45,136 bases of DNA from Thiocystis violacea (GCF_016583565.1 NZ_NRRF01000042.1:1-45136); one strand, 5' to 3'; counted from the stretch's first letter, positions 1 to 7,959 are shown. A program made the numbers and translations. Notes: generated from the sequence alone by a model not told the origin.

Positions 1-349
1 CGACTGAGCCCTCCCAGGTTCCTGGGCGACCCGTGCGTGCATGCCCTGCTCTCAGACCCCGGCGGAGTCTCGGCATCAGGCCAGTACAATGCCGAGACTG
101 TTGCCTTCCGGTGATTGGAATGCGTCGGCTCCGCTGGCATCAGTTTCGGGGCTCTATCACACAGCCTACACGCCCCCTGTGTTCGCTTCGCAGCCGGGAT
201 CACTCCCGAACCACGCCACACTCGGTTCCGGTGGATGGCCAATCCTTACCGGCTCGGGACTTTCACCCGGTGGGCCGCAACAAGGAGTTTCCGATTCGCT
301 TATCCGTCCGCTATCTTCCTCTCCTTCCAGGCTTTGCCTGGCGCAACCA
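1..349 (-). mobile_element. Group II intron, 5' part (domain I), runs off the left edge
   Basis: Read on the minus strand from about 349 down to 1, the sequence has the look of a bacterial group II intron domain I. It has a GTTGCGCC-type start followed by a short hairpin (CCAGGCAAAGCCTGG), and a GGGTGAAAGTCCC block near 260-275 followed by GAGCCGGTAAGGATTGG. That block is typical of group II intron RNA just inside the 5' end. The usual 5' end is GTGCG, so GTTGCG near 347 is only a candidate boundary. The intron-encoded reverse transcriptase would lie left of position 1 and cannot be seen. Several overlapping open frames here are not taken as genes, because one RNA element explains the sequence better. 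Intron identity is likely; the exact ends are uncertain. Confidence 0.55.
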
Positions 350-506
350 ACCGATGACCAAGGCGGCAGATCAGTCTCGGGAGAAATGGCCGCAAACCAC
401 CAAGGAGTGCGAACAAGCATGATCGCCACCAGCCCCCGGTGAGGTGCCAGCCTCCATCAATCCTCGCTGGCGATGACCTGTCTCGCGTCTTTGGAGCCTC
501 CCGACC

Positions 507-1151
507 TCAGAGCACTGCGCCAGCACCCAGCTCGAACGTGCCTTCGGCATTCACCAGCTCATAGAGAATGTTGGCCTGCTGACAACCGCGCACGGCCTGG
601 AGACGCTTCTCCGCATGCTCGCGCGCGCGCTCCGGGACATTGATCTCGAGATAGATCCGCGCCAGATGGAGGTGCGGCTCAGAGGCCAGACCCGGCTCGG
701 TATCGGGCCGCACGGCGTCGAGCGCGCAATGCAAGTACTGGATCGCCGCCATCACATCCTTGCGGTGATACCACTTGATGATACCCAGCCGCGTGTACGG
801 CTCCGTCAGGTCTGCCTCCGGCTCCTGCGCGAGCTTCTCGACCAGATGCTCCAGACAATTCTCAGCCGCGCCGAAATCGCGTAGCTCGCAATAGATGCCA
901 CAGAGGAAGCGGCCCAGAAAGGCGGACTTCGGATGCTGCCGCAACCCCCGGCGCACCACCTGCAACGCCGCCCTCGCGTGCTGCTGCGCCCGCGCCACCT
1001 GACCCGACTCCCGATAGGCGCGCGCCCGCGTCAATAGATCATGCGCCTCCTCGGCGACCGATAGATGAAGCTCACCATCCTCGAACGCACGTGGGTTCGG
1101 GAGGTGCGGCCTGCCCGCAGGCGCCTGATTTCCGAGACCGAACATGCCCAT
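507..1151 (-). CDS. TPR-repeat protein downstream of the hydrogenase operon
   Basis: This is a soluble 214-residue protein with no signal peptide or membrane segment. From about residue 30 to 200 it is made of paired amphipathic helices spaced like tetratricopeptide repeats (AHDLLTRARAYRESGQ, LGRFLCGIYCELRDFGAAE, LHLARIYLEINVPERAREHAE). It is therefore probably a protein-protein interaction scaffold. The start codon follows a good ribosome site (AGGAGGGACTCCGCC). It is the last gene of the hydrogenase series on this strand, about 105 bases after the 96-residue gene and separated from it by a strong hairpin. A role in hydrogenase assembly or electron transfer is inferred from position only. 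No enzyme motif is visible, and I do not recognise a named family beyond TPR. Confidence 0.7.
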   Translation of the reverse strand: MGMFGLGNQAPAGRPHLPNPRAFEDGELHLSVAEEAHDLLTRARAYRESGQVARAQQHARAALQVVRRGLRQHPKSAFLGRFLCGIYCELRDFGAAENCLEHLVEKLAQEPEADLTEPYTRLGIIKWYHRKDVMAAIQYLHCALDAVRPDTEPGLASEPHLHLARIYLEINVPERAREHAEKRLQAVRGCQQANILYELVNAEGTFELGAGAVL

Positions 1152-1218
1152 GGCGGAGTCCCTCCTGTTGCCTCACTCGTATTGCCTCAATAGGAACCTT
1201 GCACGCTTCTCAGCCTGA

Positions 1219-1242
1219 GCCGGCCCCAGACCGGGGGCCGGC
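1219..1242 (-). terminator. GC-rich hairpin between two genes (weak terminator or processing site)
   Basis: A perfect 9-bp inverted repeat (GCCGGCCCC/GGGGCCGGC) with a 6-base loop lies between the stop of the 96-residue gene and the TPR gene. No T-run follows on either strand, so it is not a classic intrinsic terminator. It could slow polymerase, or protect the 3' end of the upstream message. Confidence 0.35.
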
Positions 1243-1255
1243 ACGTTCAACTCAC

Positions 1256-1546
1256 TCAGGAAATATGGACATTCCGGCGGCGCAGGGGCGTCGCTGGCAG
1301 GTCGCAGCGCGGGGCGCGCTCAAAGAGCTCGACGAAGGACTCCAGATCCTGCGCAACGGCGTCGATCACGCCCATGGGCCCCGCCTTGTTCACCGTGTCC
1401 TGACGCCAGGCACCGTCCTGCGCGTCCGCCGCACCCAAAAGTCCCTCGGACTGATCCATGCACTGCGCGTGCAACTCCTTGCATTTCTTCTCCTTCAGAT
1501 CGTGCTCCCGGATATGGTGCTCCGCCAATTGCTCGTAGCTCATCAT
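1256..1546 (-). CDS. Small His/Cys-rich hypothetical protein after hynL
   Basis: A 96-residue protein starting MMSYEQLAEHHIREHD. The start at 1546 is chosen because GGAGG lies 9 bases upstream; an open frame continues upstream but runs through a tandem duplication and has no ribosome site. The first 30 residues are strongly charged and helical, with His11, His12, His16, Cys24, His28 and Cys31 (approximate numbering), a pattern that could bind a metal. Another Cys lies near the C-terminus (RAPRCDLP). There is no signal peptide or membrane helix. It follows hynL by about 208 bases on the same strand. A metal-handling or maturation role would fit that place but is only inferred; I do not recognise the family. 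Confidence 0.55.
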   Translation of the reverse strand: MMSYEQLAEHHIREHDLKEKKCKELHAQCMDQSEGLLGAADAQDGAWRQDTVNKAGPMGVIDAVAQDLESFVELFERAPRCDLPATPLRRRNVHIS

Positions 1547-1558
1547 GGTCCTTTTCCT

Positions 1559-1594
1559 CCGAAAGATTGGCTCGTGCCGAAAGATTGGCTCGTG
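1559..1594. repeat. 18-bp perfect tandem duplication
   Basis: The unit CCGAAAGATTGGCTCGTG occurs twice head to tail (1559-1576 and 1577-1594), directly upstream of the ribosome site of the 96-residue gene. If the longer frame were translated it would give HEPIFR twice. A slippage duplication in non-coding DNA is more likely. Confidence 0.9.
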
Positions 1595-1754
1595 TCTGCG
1601 TTGCTCGAAACCGCTGGACGGAACCCGCGAGCGACATCCATCGACCCCTGCCATGCCGAGATGGCGAGGGTCACCTCGTTTCATCGACGCCCGCTCACTG
1701 CGCACAGAAGGGGCGTGACGATCAGGGTGACGGCTGTCCAGCATTCAGGTCGAC

Positions 1755-3485
1755 TTAGCGCACTTGGATGCTGAGCACCTCCTCGCCCTCTGGGTCGATC
1801 AGATGCACGGCACAGGCGATGCAAGGATCGAAGCTGTGCACGGTGCGGAGGATCTCGATGGGTTGCTCGGGATCCATGAGGCTGTGTCCCTGGAGTGCCG
1901 CTTCATAGGGGCCGGTCTGGCCCTGGGTGTCGCGCGGCCCGGCGTTCCAGGTACTGGGCACGACCGCCTGATAGTTGGCCGTCTTGCCGTCTTCGATCAC
2001 GATCCAGTGGCCCAGTGCGCCGCGCGGCGCCTCCATGTGTCCCACGCCCTTCGCGGACTTGGGCCAGGTCGTCGGATCCCAGAGTGCCTCGTTGAAGGTC
2101 CGCAGATCACCCGCGCGAATGTTGGCCATGAGCTGATCGAACCAGCCGTCCATGGCCTCGACCATGTACTGAGTTTCGAGCGTTCGGGCCATCGTCCGAC
2201 CCATCGTCGAGTAGAGGGCGTCGAACGGCAGCTCAAGCTGCTGCAGCGAGCCGTCCACCAACTCCTTCATACGGGCATCGCCCGTGGCGTAGAGCATCAG
2301 TGCGCGCGCGAGCGGACCGACCTCCACGGGTTTTCCACGCCAACGCGGCGACTTGAGCCAGGAGTACTGCTTGTCGACATCGAGTTGCTCGTATGGCGGC
2401 TCTGGCCCCGTGTAGGCGAACTCGGTCTCGCCGAGGTAGGGATGCAGCCCCTCGCCCTTGCCGGCCGAATAGTCGTACCAGGCATGCGCGACGAATTCCT
2501 GCACCTCGTCCTCGGCGTGCAGATCCACCTCATGGACCTGCGACAGATCGCGGTTCAGAATGACGCCGCCGGGCACCAGGTAGGAGCTGCGGTCGCCGAA
2601 GCCCTTGGCCGGGAAGTCGCCATAACACATGAAGTTGCCGACGCCCTCCCCCTGCGTGAACCAGTCCTTGTAGAAGCCGGCGATCGCCAACGTATCGGGG
2701 ACATAGACCTGCTCGACGAACGCGTGCATCTGGCCAATGATGTTGCGCACCAATTCCAGACCGGCGACGTCAACCGCGGTACCAGCCTGGCCGCCGGAGT
2801 CGATGCTGATGGCGCAGGGCATGCCGCCCACGACCAGATTCGGGTGCGGGTTCTTGCCGCCAAAGATGGCGTGAAGCCGGGCGACGTCTCTTTGCCAGCT
2901 CAGCGCATCCAGGTAGTGCGCCACCGCCATGAGATTGGCCTCGGGCGGCAGTTTGTAGGCCGGATGCCCCCAGTAACCGTTGGCAAAGATGCCGAGCTGT
3001 CCGGCCTCGACGAAGCCCTTGAGCTTCTTCTGAACATCGGAGAAATAACCCGGCGACGACTTCGGATAGCGGCTGATGGACTGCGCCAGCGTCGAGGTCG
3101 CCTTGGGGTCCGCGCTCAGCGCCGAGACCAGATCCACCCAGTCGAGCGCATGCAGGTGATAGAAGTGCATGACGTGATCGTGCACGTACTGAGCACCCAC
3201 CATGAGATTGCGAATGAGCTCGGCATTGGGTGGAATCGGATAGTCGAGTGCATCCTCCACCGCGCGGACACCCGCCATGCCGTGCACCAGGGTGCAGACG
3301 CCGCAGATGCGCTGGACGAAGGCCCAGGCATCGCGCGGGTCCCGGCCCTTCACGATGGTCTCGATGCCGCGCACCATGGTCCCGGACGAATAGGCTTGCT
3401 GAATCACGCCCCCATCCATCTGCGCCTCAATCCGCAGATGCCCCTCGATGCGGGTGATGGGATCGACAACGACTCTGGTGCTCAT
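1755..3485 (-). CDS. hynL: [NiFe]-hydrogenase large subunit HynL (HydL)
   Basis: This is the catalytic subunit of a membrane-associated uptake-type [NiFe] hydrogenase, 576 residues. The N-terminal nickel-binding motif is RICGVC with Cys61 and Cys64. The C-terminal one is DPCIACAVH with Cys555 and Cys558, so all four cysteine ligands of the Ni-Fe(CN)2CO site are present. The 15 residues after His561 (LIDPEGEEVLSIQVR) form the tail normally removed by a maturation endopeptidase once nickel is inserted. No such protease gene is seen in this window. The start codon overlaps the isp2 stop by four bases (ATGA), implying coupled translation. The order hynS-isp1-isp2-hynL matches the stable hydrogenase of Thiocapsa and Allochromatium. 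The protein should be exported with HynS by the Tat route. Confidence 0.95.
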   Translation of the reverse strand: MSTRVVVDPITRIEGHLRIEAQMDGGVIQQAYSSGTMVRGIETIVKGRDPRDAWAFVQRICGVCTLVHGMAGVRAVEDALDYPIPPNAELIRNLMVGAQYVHDHVMHFYHLHALDWVDLVSALSADPKATSTLAQSISRYPKSSPGYFSDVQKKLKGFVEAGQLGIFANGYWGHPAYKLPPEANLMAVAHYLDALSWQRDVARLHAIFGGKNPHPNLVVGGMPCAISIDSGGQAGTAVDVAGLELVRNIIGQMHAFVEQVYVPDTLAIAGFYKDWFTQGEGVGNFMCYGDFPAKGFGDRSSYLVPGGVILNRDLSQVHEVDLHAEDEVQEFVAHAWYDYSAGKGEGLHPYLGETEFAYTGPEPPYEQLDVDKQYSWLKSPRWRGKPVEVGPLARALMLYATGDARMKELVDGSLQQLELPFDALYSTMGRTMARTLETQYMVEAMDGWFDQLMANIRAGDLRTFNEALWDPTTWPKSAKGVGHMEAPRGALGHWIVIEDGKTANYQAVVPSTWNAGPRDTQGQTGPYEAALQGHSLMDPEQPIEILRTVHSFDPCIACAVHLIDPEGEEVLSIQVR

Positions 3486-4885
3486 GCAGCGGCTCCTTGA
3501 ATCGGGGTAACGGACCCGACCTTCTTCTCGTCAATCAGATGGTCGGCGACCAGCTCGACCAGACTCTCCACCCGTTTGTCCCAATGGTTCTTTTGCCGTC
3601 CCGCCTCGAAGTTCAGGCGGCAGCTCGCGCAGCTCACCACCACGGTGTCGGCTCCGCTCATGTTCACCTGCTGCATCTTGATCTTGAAGGACTCGTCGCG
3701 CAGATGGGTCGCGCGCTCGAGCAGGAAGATCCCCGCTCCGCCGCCGCAGCACCAGTTGAACTCCTTGTTGGCGGGCATCTCGACCAAGTCCGTACCCATC
3801 GCCTTCAAGACCGCGCGCGGCTCATCGAAGGCACCGCCGCGTCGGCCGGTCTTGCAGGGATCGTGGAAGGTGACCTTGCCCTTGAGCGGACTCAGCCGCA
3901 GCCGGCCGGCCTTGGCGTGCCGCCCCATGAACTCGGACATGTACATCATCTCGAAGGGCAGCGCGCCGCTCTTGAGCATCGGATTCCAGCGCAGCGCCGG
4001 ATAGGCGTGACCGCATTCGGCGATGACCAGCGTCTTGGCGCCGATGCGCTGCGCGGCGGCGACGATGGGATCGACCTGTTTCTTCCAGAGAGACATGTCG
4101 CCGGAGAGCAGCCCGAAGTTCGCGCTCTCGAAGCCGTCGCTGCAGATCGTCCAGTCCACGCCGAGATGGTTCATGACCCTAGCCGTGGCCAGAAGTCCGT
4201 TGCCATTCCCCATGAGATCGACCGCGGAACTCAGGACCATGATCTCGGCCTGCGGCCTGTCCAAGGGGATGTCGACCCCGCTCTTCTCGCGGATGGTATC
4301 GATCATCTTGCGCAAGACATCGGCCGATGCGCCGAACACCGTCCCGTAATGCTTCTGCTCCATCCGCAGCGCGTCCAGCTCAGGCGGAACCAGTTCGGCC
4401 GCGACCAGAGCACTGCGCTGGTGATGGACCAGCGAAGCCGTGTCGATCCCCATCGGACAGACCATGGCGCAGCGGCCGCACTCCGAGCAGGAGTCGTAGA
4501 CCAGCTCTTGCAGATCTTCGAGATCCTTGAGCTTGACCTCGCTGGTGACCAGCTTGTACCACCAGCGGAAGGGGCCAATCTCGCGTTGATACACCTTGCG
4601 ATAGAGATTCATCTTGCGCATCGGCGCGTACTTGGAGTCGCCGGTCGCCTGAAAATAATGGCAGGCGTTGGTGCATTGGCCGCAACGGATGCAGCTCTCC
4701 AGCCACACCGCCTCGTCGGCATTGGTCTCCGCGATCAGGGTATCGATGGCCCGCCGAACCCGAACGCTATCGCTCAGGGTTGGCTTGGGCGCCATCTCAC
4801 GCAGCTGAGTGATCTGACCGGCAAAGCCCTGACAGACCTGCTCGAACGACGGAAAGACGGGTGCTTTTGCGGTGACGGTGCTCAT
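3482..4885 (-). CDS. isp2: Isp2, HdrD/DsrK-like iron-sulfur electron-transfer protein
   Basis: 467 residues, encoded between the hydrogenase subunits. The N-terminal half has two [4Fe-4S] ferredoxin-like motifs: CIRCGQCTNAC (Cys65, 68, 71, 75) and CSECGRCAMVC (Cys133, 136, 139, 143), the second followed by PMG. The C-terminal half carries cysteine-rich CCG-type motifs (CGHAYPALRW, NWCCGGGAGI, SCASCR) as in heterodisulfide reductase HdrD and DsrK. In the family it works with the cytochrome b Isp1 to pass electrons between the hydrogenase and the quinone or a thiol/disulfide pool. There is no signal peptide, so it probably sits on the cytoplasmic face. It overlaps both isp1 and hynL by four bases. 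Confidence 0.93.
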   Translation of the reverse strand: MSTVTAKAPVFPSFEQVCQGFAGQITQLREMAPKPTLSDSVRVRRAIDTLIAETNADEAVWLESCIRCGQCTNACHYFQATGDSKYAPMRKMNLYRKVYQREIGPFRWWYKLVTSEVKLKDLEDLQELVYDSCSECGRCAMVCPMGIDTASLVHHQRSALVAAELVPPELDALRMEQKHYGTVFGASADVLRKMIDTIREKSGVDIPLDRPQAEIMVLSSAVDLMGNGNGLLATARVMNHLGVDWTICSDGFESANFGLLSGDMSLWKKQVDPIVAAAQRIGAKTLVIAECGHAYPALRWNPMLKSGALPFEMMYMSEFMGRHAKAGRLRLSPLKGKVTFHDPCKTGRRGGAFDEPRAVLKAMGTDLVEMPANKEFNWCCGGGAGIFLLERATHLRDESFKIKMQQVNMSGADTVVVSCASCRLNFEAGRQKNHWDKRVESLVELVADHLIDEKKVGSVTPIQGAAA

Positions 4886-5532
4886 ATCCGAACCCCTTTA
4901 TGCGCGTAGGCAACGCCACTCTGGGCGCGCGAGAAAACGAACCAGAAGGCATGCATCAGCTTGCCGAACGGGAACCAGGCGAACAGCAAGGCGACGCTGA
5001 GGATGTGGATCGCCAGCATGGTCTCGTAGCGCGGCCCCAGGTGGGCAAAGGCCATCAGCCCCGTGACCAGTGGCGCCGCAATCACGACCCAGGCGAAGTA
5101 GTCACCCCAGGTCGAGCAATAGATCGCGGGTTTGGACACCCTCCGCATGATCAGGGCCAGCAGTGAAACCAGCGCGATGACGCCCACCGCCACGCCTGCG
5201 GCATTCGGCAGCCCCGGCCAAGAGAGCCCCGTCAATCCCGTGATGAACTCGATGTGCGGCACGATGCCGATCACGACGATCAGCGTCGCGATGTGAAAGA
5301 CGTAGGCCATCGCCGTCTGATAGCGCGTGGCCGTGGTGAACTCGCCGCTCGGCCAGGCCCGACTGAACACAGTGCGGTAGCCCTTGAAATTGCCGAATGC
5401 ATCCCGCGGACGAGACAGATCGGCGCCCCGTGTCAGGACGAGCACGCCGAGCAGGCGCCAGATGGTGCCCGCGATGAGAATGATGAGCGACCAGTGAATC
5501 GCTGGCCCTCGCGCAAAGTCTAAGAGCGTCAT
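4882..5532 (-). CDS. isp1: Isp1, NarI/DsrM-like membrane cytochrome b
   Basis: A 216-residue hydrophobic protein with about five transmembrane helices, resembling the b-type cytochrome NarI/DsrM. Candidate haem ligands are histidines in or next to the membrane (FHIATL, PHIEF, AIHILSV, LMHAFW). Its expected job is to carry electrons from periplasmic HynSL across the membrane to Isp2. The start has GGAGG about ten bases upstream. It lies 57 bases after hynS and overlaps isp2 by ATGA. The family role is known from Thiocapsa-type hydrogenases; the haem ligands are inferred. Confidence 0.92.
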   Translation of the reverse strand: MTLLDFARGPAIHWSLIILIAGTIWRLLGVLVLTRGADLSRPRDAFGNFKGYRTVFSRAWPSGEFTTATRYQTAMAYVFHIATLIVVIGIVPHIEFITGLTGLSWPGLPNAAGVAVGVIALVSLLALIMRRVSKPAIYCSTWGDYFAWVVIAAPLVTGLMAFAHLGPRYETMLAIHILSVALLFAWFPFGKLMHAFWFVFSRAQSGVAYAHKGVRI

Positions 5533-5589
5533 TCGATCCTATCCTCCAATATCGTCTAGCTGCGTGGACGGTTTGATCACTCCGGCAGG

Positions 5590-6654
5590 TCAGTCGCCAG
5601 AATGCAGATCCGCCTCTGTCTTGTGTTTCTTGCCGCGCGCCAACGCCGCCGCCCCCGCGCCGACAACGACACCGACGGTCGCGGCCGCGCCGATCTTCGG
5701 GCCGGATCCGAATTGACCCATGGGGACTGAGTCATAGATACCGCCCTTGTCCCAGAAATTCGGCTCCGAGCAGCCGATACAGCCGTGACCGGACTGGATC
5801 GGGAAACTCACTCCATCGTTCCACTTGACGTGCGCACAGGCGTTGTAGGTCTCCGGGGCCTTGCAACCCAGTTTGTAGAGACACCAGCCCTTGCGCGCGC
5901 CCTCGTCATCGAAGGTCTCGGCAAAGAGGCCGCGGTCGTAGAAGGGACGGCGATAGCAGCGGTCGTGGATGTTCTCGCCGAAGAAGGACAGGGGGCGTCC
6001 GATATGATCCACCTGCGGCAATGTGCCCATGGTGAGGTAGTGCGCGATCACACCCGTGATGGCCAGCGGCAGCGGCGGACAACCGGGGATGTTGATGATG
6101 GGCTTGTCGGTGATGAGTTCTTCGACTGAGACGGCCTGGGTCGGATTGGGCGCTGCCTTGGGCAGCCCGCCGTAGGCCGCGCAGGTGCCGACGGCGATGA
6201 TGGCGGAGGCGCCGGCCGCCGTTTCCAGCAACATGTCCAGGTTGCTGATCCCAGCGATGGTCGAGTACGCCTTGACCATCGGGATCGAGCCATCGACCAG
6301 GAGCAGATAGTCACCGGCATGCGCATGCATCGCCTCCTCGCGGGCGGCTTCCGCCGCGCGGCCGGATGCCGCCTGAAGCGTGTGATGGTAGTCGAGCGAG
6401 ATAAAATCGAAGATCAGGGATTCGATCGAGGGTGCGTTGGAACGCAAGAGTGCTTCCGTACACCCGGTGCACTCTTGAAAGGACATCCAGATCACGGATT
6501 GTCGCTGGGCCTTCTCCAGCGCCTCGGCCATGGCTGGGACCATGCCGGCCGGGATCGCCATCATGGATGCGGTCGCCGAACAGAACTTCAGAAAGGCGCG
6601 CCGACTGATGCCCTGGCTACGCAAAAGCTCGCCCAGGGTTGCTGCTGTGGCCAT
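5590..6654 (-). CDS. hynS: [NiFe]-hydrogenase small subunit HynS (HydS) with Tat signal
   Basis: The start at 6654 (MATAATLGELL) is preferred over an upstream in-frame ATG at 6723, because AAGGAGG lies five bases before it. This gives 354 residues. Residues 17-23 read SRRAFLK, a twin-arginine export motif followed by a hydrophobic stretch ending near AMAEAL. The mature part has the proximal cluster cysteines (ECTGC, GTCAAYGG, IPGCPP) and the distal/medial set (IHDRC, GWCLYKLGCKAPETYNAC, HGCIGCSEP). A C-terminal hydrophobic helix (IGAAATVGVVVGAGAAALA) followed by a Lys-rich tail looks like a membrane anchor. It is the first gene of the operon, with a leader of roughly 210 bases from an FNR-type promoter. 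Confidence 0.94.
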   Translation of the reverse strand: MATAATLGELLRSQGISRRAFLKFCSATASMMAIPAGMVPAMAEALEKAQRQSVIWMSFQECTGCTEALLRSNAPSIESLIFDFISLDYHHTLQAASGRAAEAAREEAMHAHAGDYLLLVDGSIPMVKAYSTIAGISNLDMLLETAAGASAIIAVGTCAAYGGLPKAAPNPTQAVSVEELITDKPIINIPGCPPLPLAITGVIAHYLTMGTLPQVDHIGRPLSFFGENIHDRCYRRPFYDRGLFAETFDDEGARKGWCLYKLGCKAPETYNACAHVKWNDGVSFPIQSGHGCIGCSEPNFWDKGGIYDSVPMGQFGSGPKIGAAATVGVVVGAGAAALARGKKHKTEADLHSGD

Positions 6655-6868
6655 CGAATCCTCCTTCGTCGCTCGTGTTGGTTGGCCGGATCCAGATGTA
6701 TCGGTTCTTATCATTTCAAGCACAGCTTGACTGAATCACGGCGTCATCGATTATCGAATCAAGAGTGAGCTCCTGAAATTAGCAAGCCCTGAACTCCACA
6801 AAATACTTATATAGCACATTACATGAATGAAGCGCCGCCTCACTCGAATTCGACGCTACCGCTTTCAC

Positions 6869-6916
6869 ACGAAATATAAGCATGTGAACACGGGAAAGTC
6901 ACTTGACGCAGATCAA
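6869..6916 (-). promoter_or_regulatory. FNR-type promoter of the hydrogenase operon
   Basis: TTGACGCAGATCAA at 6903-6916 matches the FNR/CRP-family box TTGAT-N4-ATCAA at 9 of 10 defined positions. A -10-like TTATAT lies at 6874-6879 on the minus strand, with an expected transcript start near 6868. This places the box centre close to -41.5, the position of class II FNR activation. Anaerobic FNR control of the hyn operon is known in Thiocapsa, which fits. The start site itself is inferred. Confidence 0.6.
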
Positions 6917-6924
6917 GCGTAGCA

Positions 6925-7813
6925 CGAACTTCGCACCTAACCAGCCCATTTACACACTCAAGAAAAAAACGCAAAAACCCTTGAAATACATATAAAACCA
7001 TTTGATTAAAACATATTATAAGGAAATACTTATTTATTTATTCAGTTAATTTCGAATTTAACTTTTTAACAGCTTCTTCGTGCTCGAAGACCCGGCGAGC
7101 AATCGAGCGCTGTTATTCCCAGGCTTCATCGGCATGGATAACACAAGACACATCAAGGCAGGCAAGCAAACCGTGCCCCTATAGAAACGAAGGCAAGCAA
7201 CCATCCACCCGACGGCAATAGCGACCGGACATCGGTGCACATTGGAACATCGGATCACGACTTTAGTCTGAATTGAAATGATGCCGCCCGCCGAATCATG
7301 CAGGTGGTGACGGCGCATTGGACTCGTATTGAAACGCCATCAATCGGGAACGCCGATCGAGAAGCGCAACACTCCCCTTCACTCCGGAGTGAGAGCAGGC
7401 ATCGAGCGGCTTGGCAGCTTGCGTGCCGAAGGGAGCCAGGCTGAAGCAGGCCGACCGCGAGGCATGCGATCGCCTGCAAAAGGGCCAGATAAAACTCAGG
7501 CTGGGGCGCGCGCCTGCAGCTGTGCCGCCATGATCTGGAGGAGAACCAGGAAAGCGTGCAGAGCGGATCGCACTCCGCCCGGTGTCATGGAAACAGCCGC
7601 CGGCACAGCCCCATGCGATGGGACAGGTGTGCACCACAGGCGCCAAGGCCATGAAGGACGCAGAACGGGTTCGCGCGCTTGTGGCGCGGAAGGATTAGCG
7701 CAAGAGGGAAGGCAGGGGGTCTGGGCGGGGCAAAGGGACGCCACGGCAGCTTGCAGATGGGTCGCCTCGAGTCTGAAGCGATGCCGTGGCCTGATGCGTG
7801 GATTCGCGCGTGA
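6925..7813. other. Long intergenic stretch: AT-rich island and decayed sequence
   Basis: Between the hydrogenase promoter and the 34-aa gene there is no convincing intact gene. Positions about 6940-7080 are strikingly AT-rich for this genome, with A and T runs and ATTTATTTATT. They could be an upstream activating or protein-bending region, or foreign DNA. On the minus strand, 7035-7110 contains a short coding-like stretch (VFEHEEAVKKLNSKLTE, stop near 7038) cut off upstream by TAA stops in the same frame. Positions 7396-7698 hold another possible gene remnant on the plus strand. At 7740-7748 and 7782-7790 there is a 9-bp inverted repeat (GCCACGGCA/TGCCGTGGC) just downstream of the 34-aa gene. 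Confidence 0.5.
7396..7698 (+). pseudogene. Possible frameshifted gene remnant
   Basis: Coding-like pieces lie on the plus strand in different frames. ADREACDRLQKGQIKLRL is followed, after a frame change, by LQLCRHDLEENQESVQSG. Then, back in the first frame, comes MGQVCTTGAKAMKDAERV with a stop at 7696-7698. The helical, charged composition resembles a small coiled-coil or phasin-like protein, but the likeness is weak. No single frame covers it, and the long open frame at 7329-7832 reads as Arg-rich shadow sequence. It may also be chance. Confidence 0.22.
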
Positions 7814-7918
7814 TCAGAACACCAACGCGTAGAGCATCATCGCCGGAACGACGACGACCAGTGCGATGGAGACGATTTCGCTGACAGTCAGTTCCCTAAG
7901 AATTGCTGCATATCTCAT
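7814..7918 (-). CDS. 34-residue single-helix membrane protein
   Basis: A short gene encoding MRYAAILRELTVSEIVSI... that ends in LYALVF. The first 14 residues are polar and mildly basic, and the last 20 (IVSIALVVVVPAMMLYALVF) form one uninterrupted transmembrane helix. A GGGAGTAGG ribosome site sits just upstream. A TTGACA-N17-TAATAA promoter lies at 8026-8054, giving a leader of about 100 bases, and a hairpin precedes the ribosome site. These signals make it a far better gene than the larger overlapping open frames. It is read in the same direction as the hydrogenase operon and ends about 900 bases upstream of the hynS promoter. It could be a small subunit or regulator of a membrane complex, or a type I toxin-like peptide. 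I do not recognise a family. Confidence 0.6.
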   Translation of the reverse strand: MRYAAILRELTVSEIVSIALVVVVPAMMLYALVF

Positions 7919-7934
7919 GATGACCTACTCCCAT

Positions 7935-7959
7935 ACTTCCTGTTGATACAACTGGAAGT
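7935..7959 (-). promoter_or_regulatory. Leader hairpin before the 34-aa gene
   Basis: On the minus strand ACTTCC-A-GTTG-TAT-CAAC-A-GGAAGT folds into a 6+4 bp stem with one A-A mismatch and a 3-base loop. It ends only a few bases before the ribosome site of the 34-aa gene. It could control translation or message stability. No known riboswitch class is recognised. Confidence 0.45.

Noticed and set aside
33..442. Several overlapping open frames at the left edge, on both strands
   Set aside because: They lie in a structured sequence that matches group II intron RNA, and none has a protein-like composition or a ribosome site.
1764..3500. Long plus-strand open frame (578 aa) opposite hynL
   Set aside because: Mirror frame of a well supported hydrogenase gene in high-GC DNA.
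3497..4909. Long plus-strand open frame (470 aa) opposite isp2
   Set aside because: Mirror frame; the minus-strand protein has all family cysteines.
7058..7318. 86-residue minus-strand open frame
   Set aside because: No ribosome site and no motif. A neighbouring frame looks more protein-like near its end but is broken by stops.
7329..7832. 167-residue plus-strand open frame
   Set aside because: Arg/Gly-rich with no domain, typical of open frames in high-GC non-coding DNA; its tail also overlaps the better supported 34-aa gene on the other strand.
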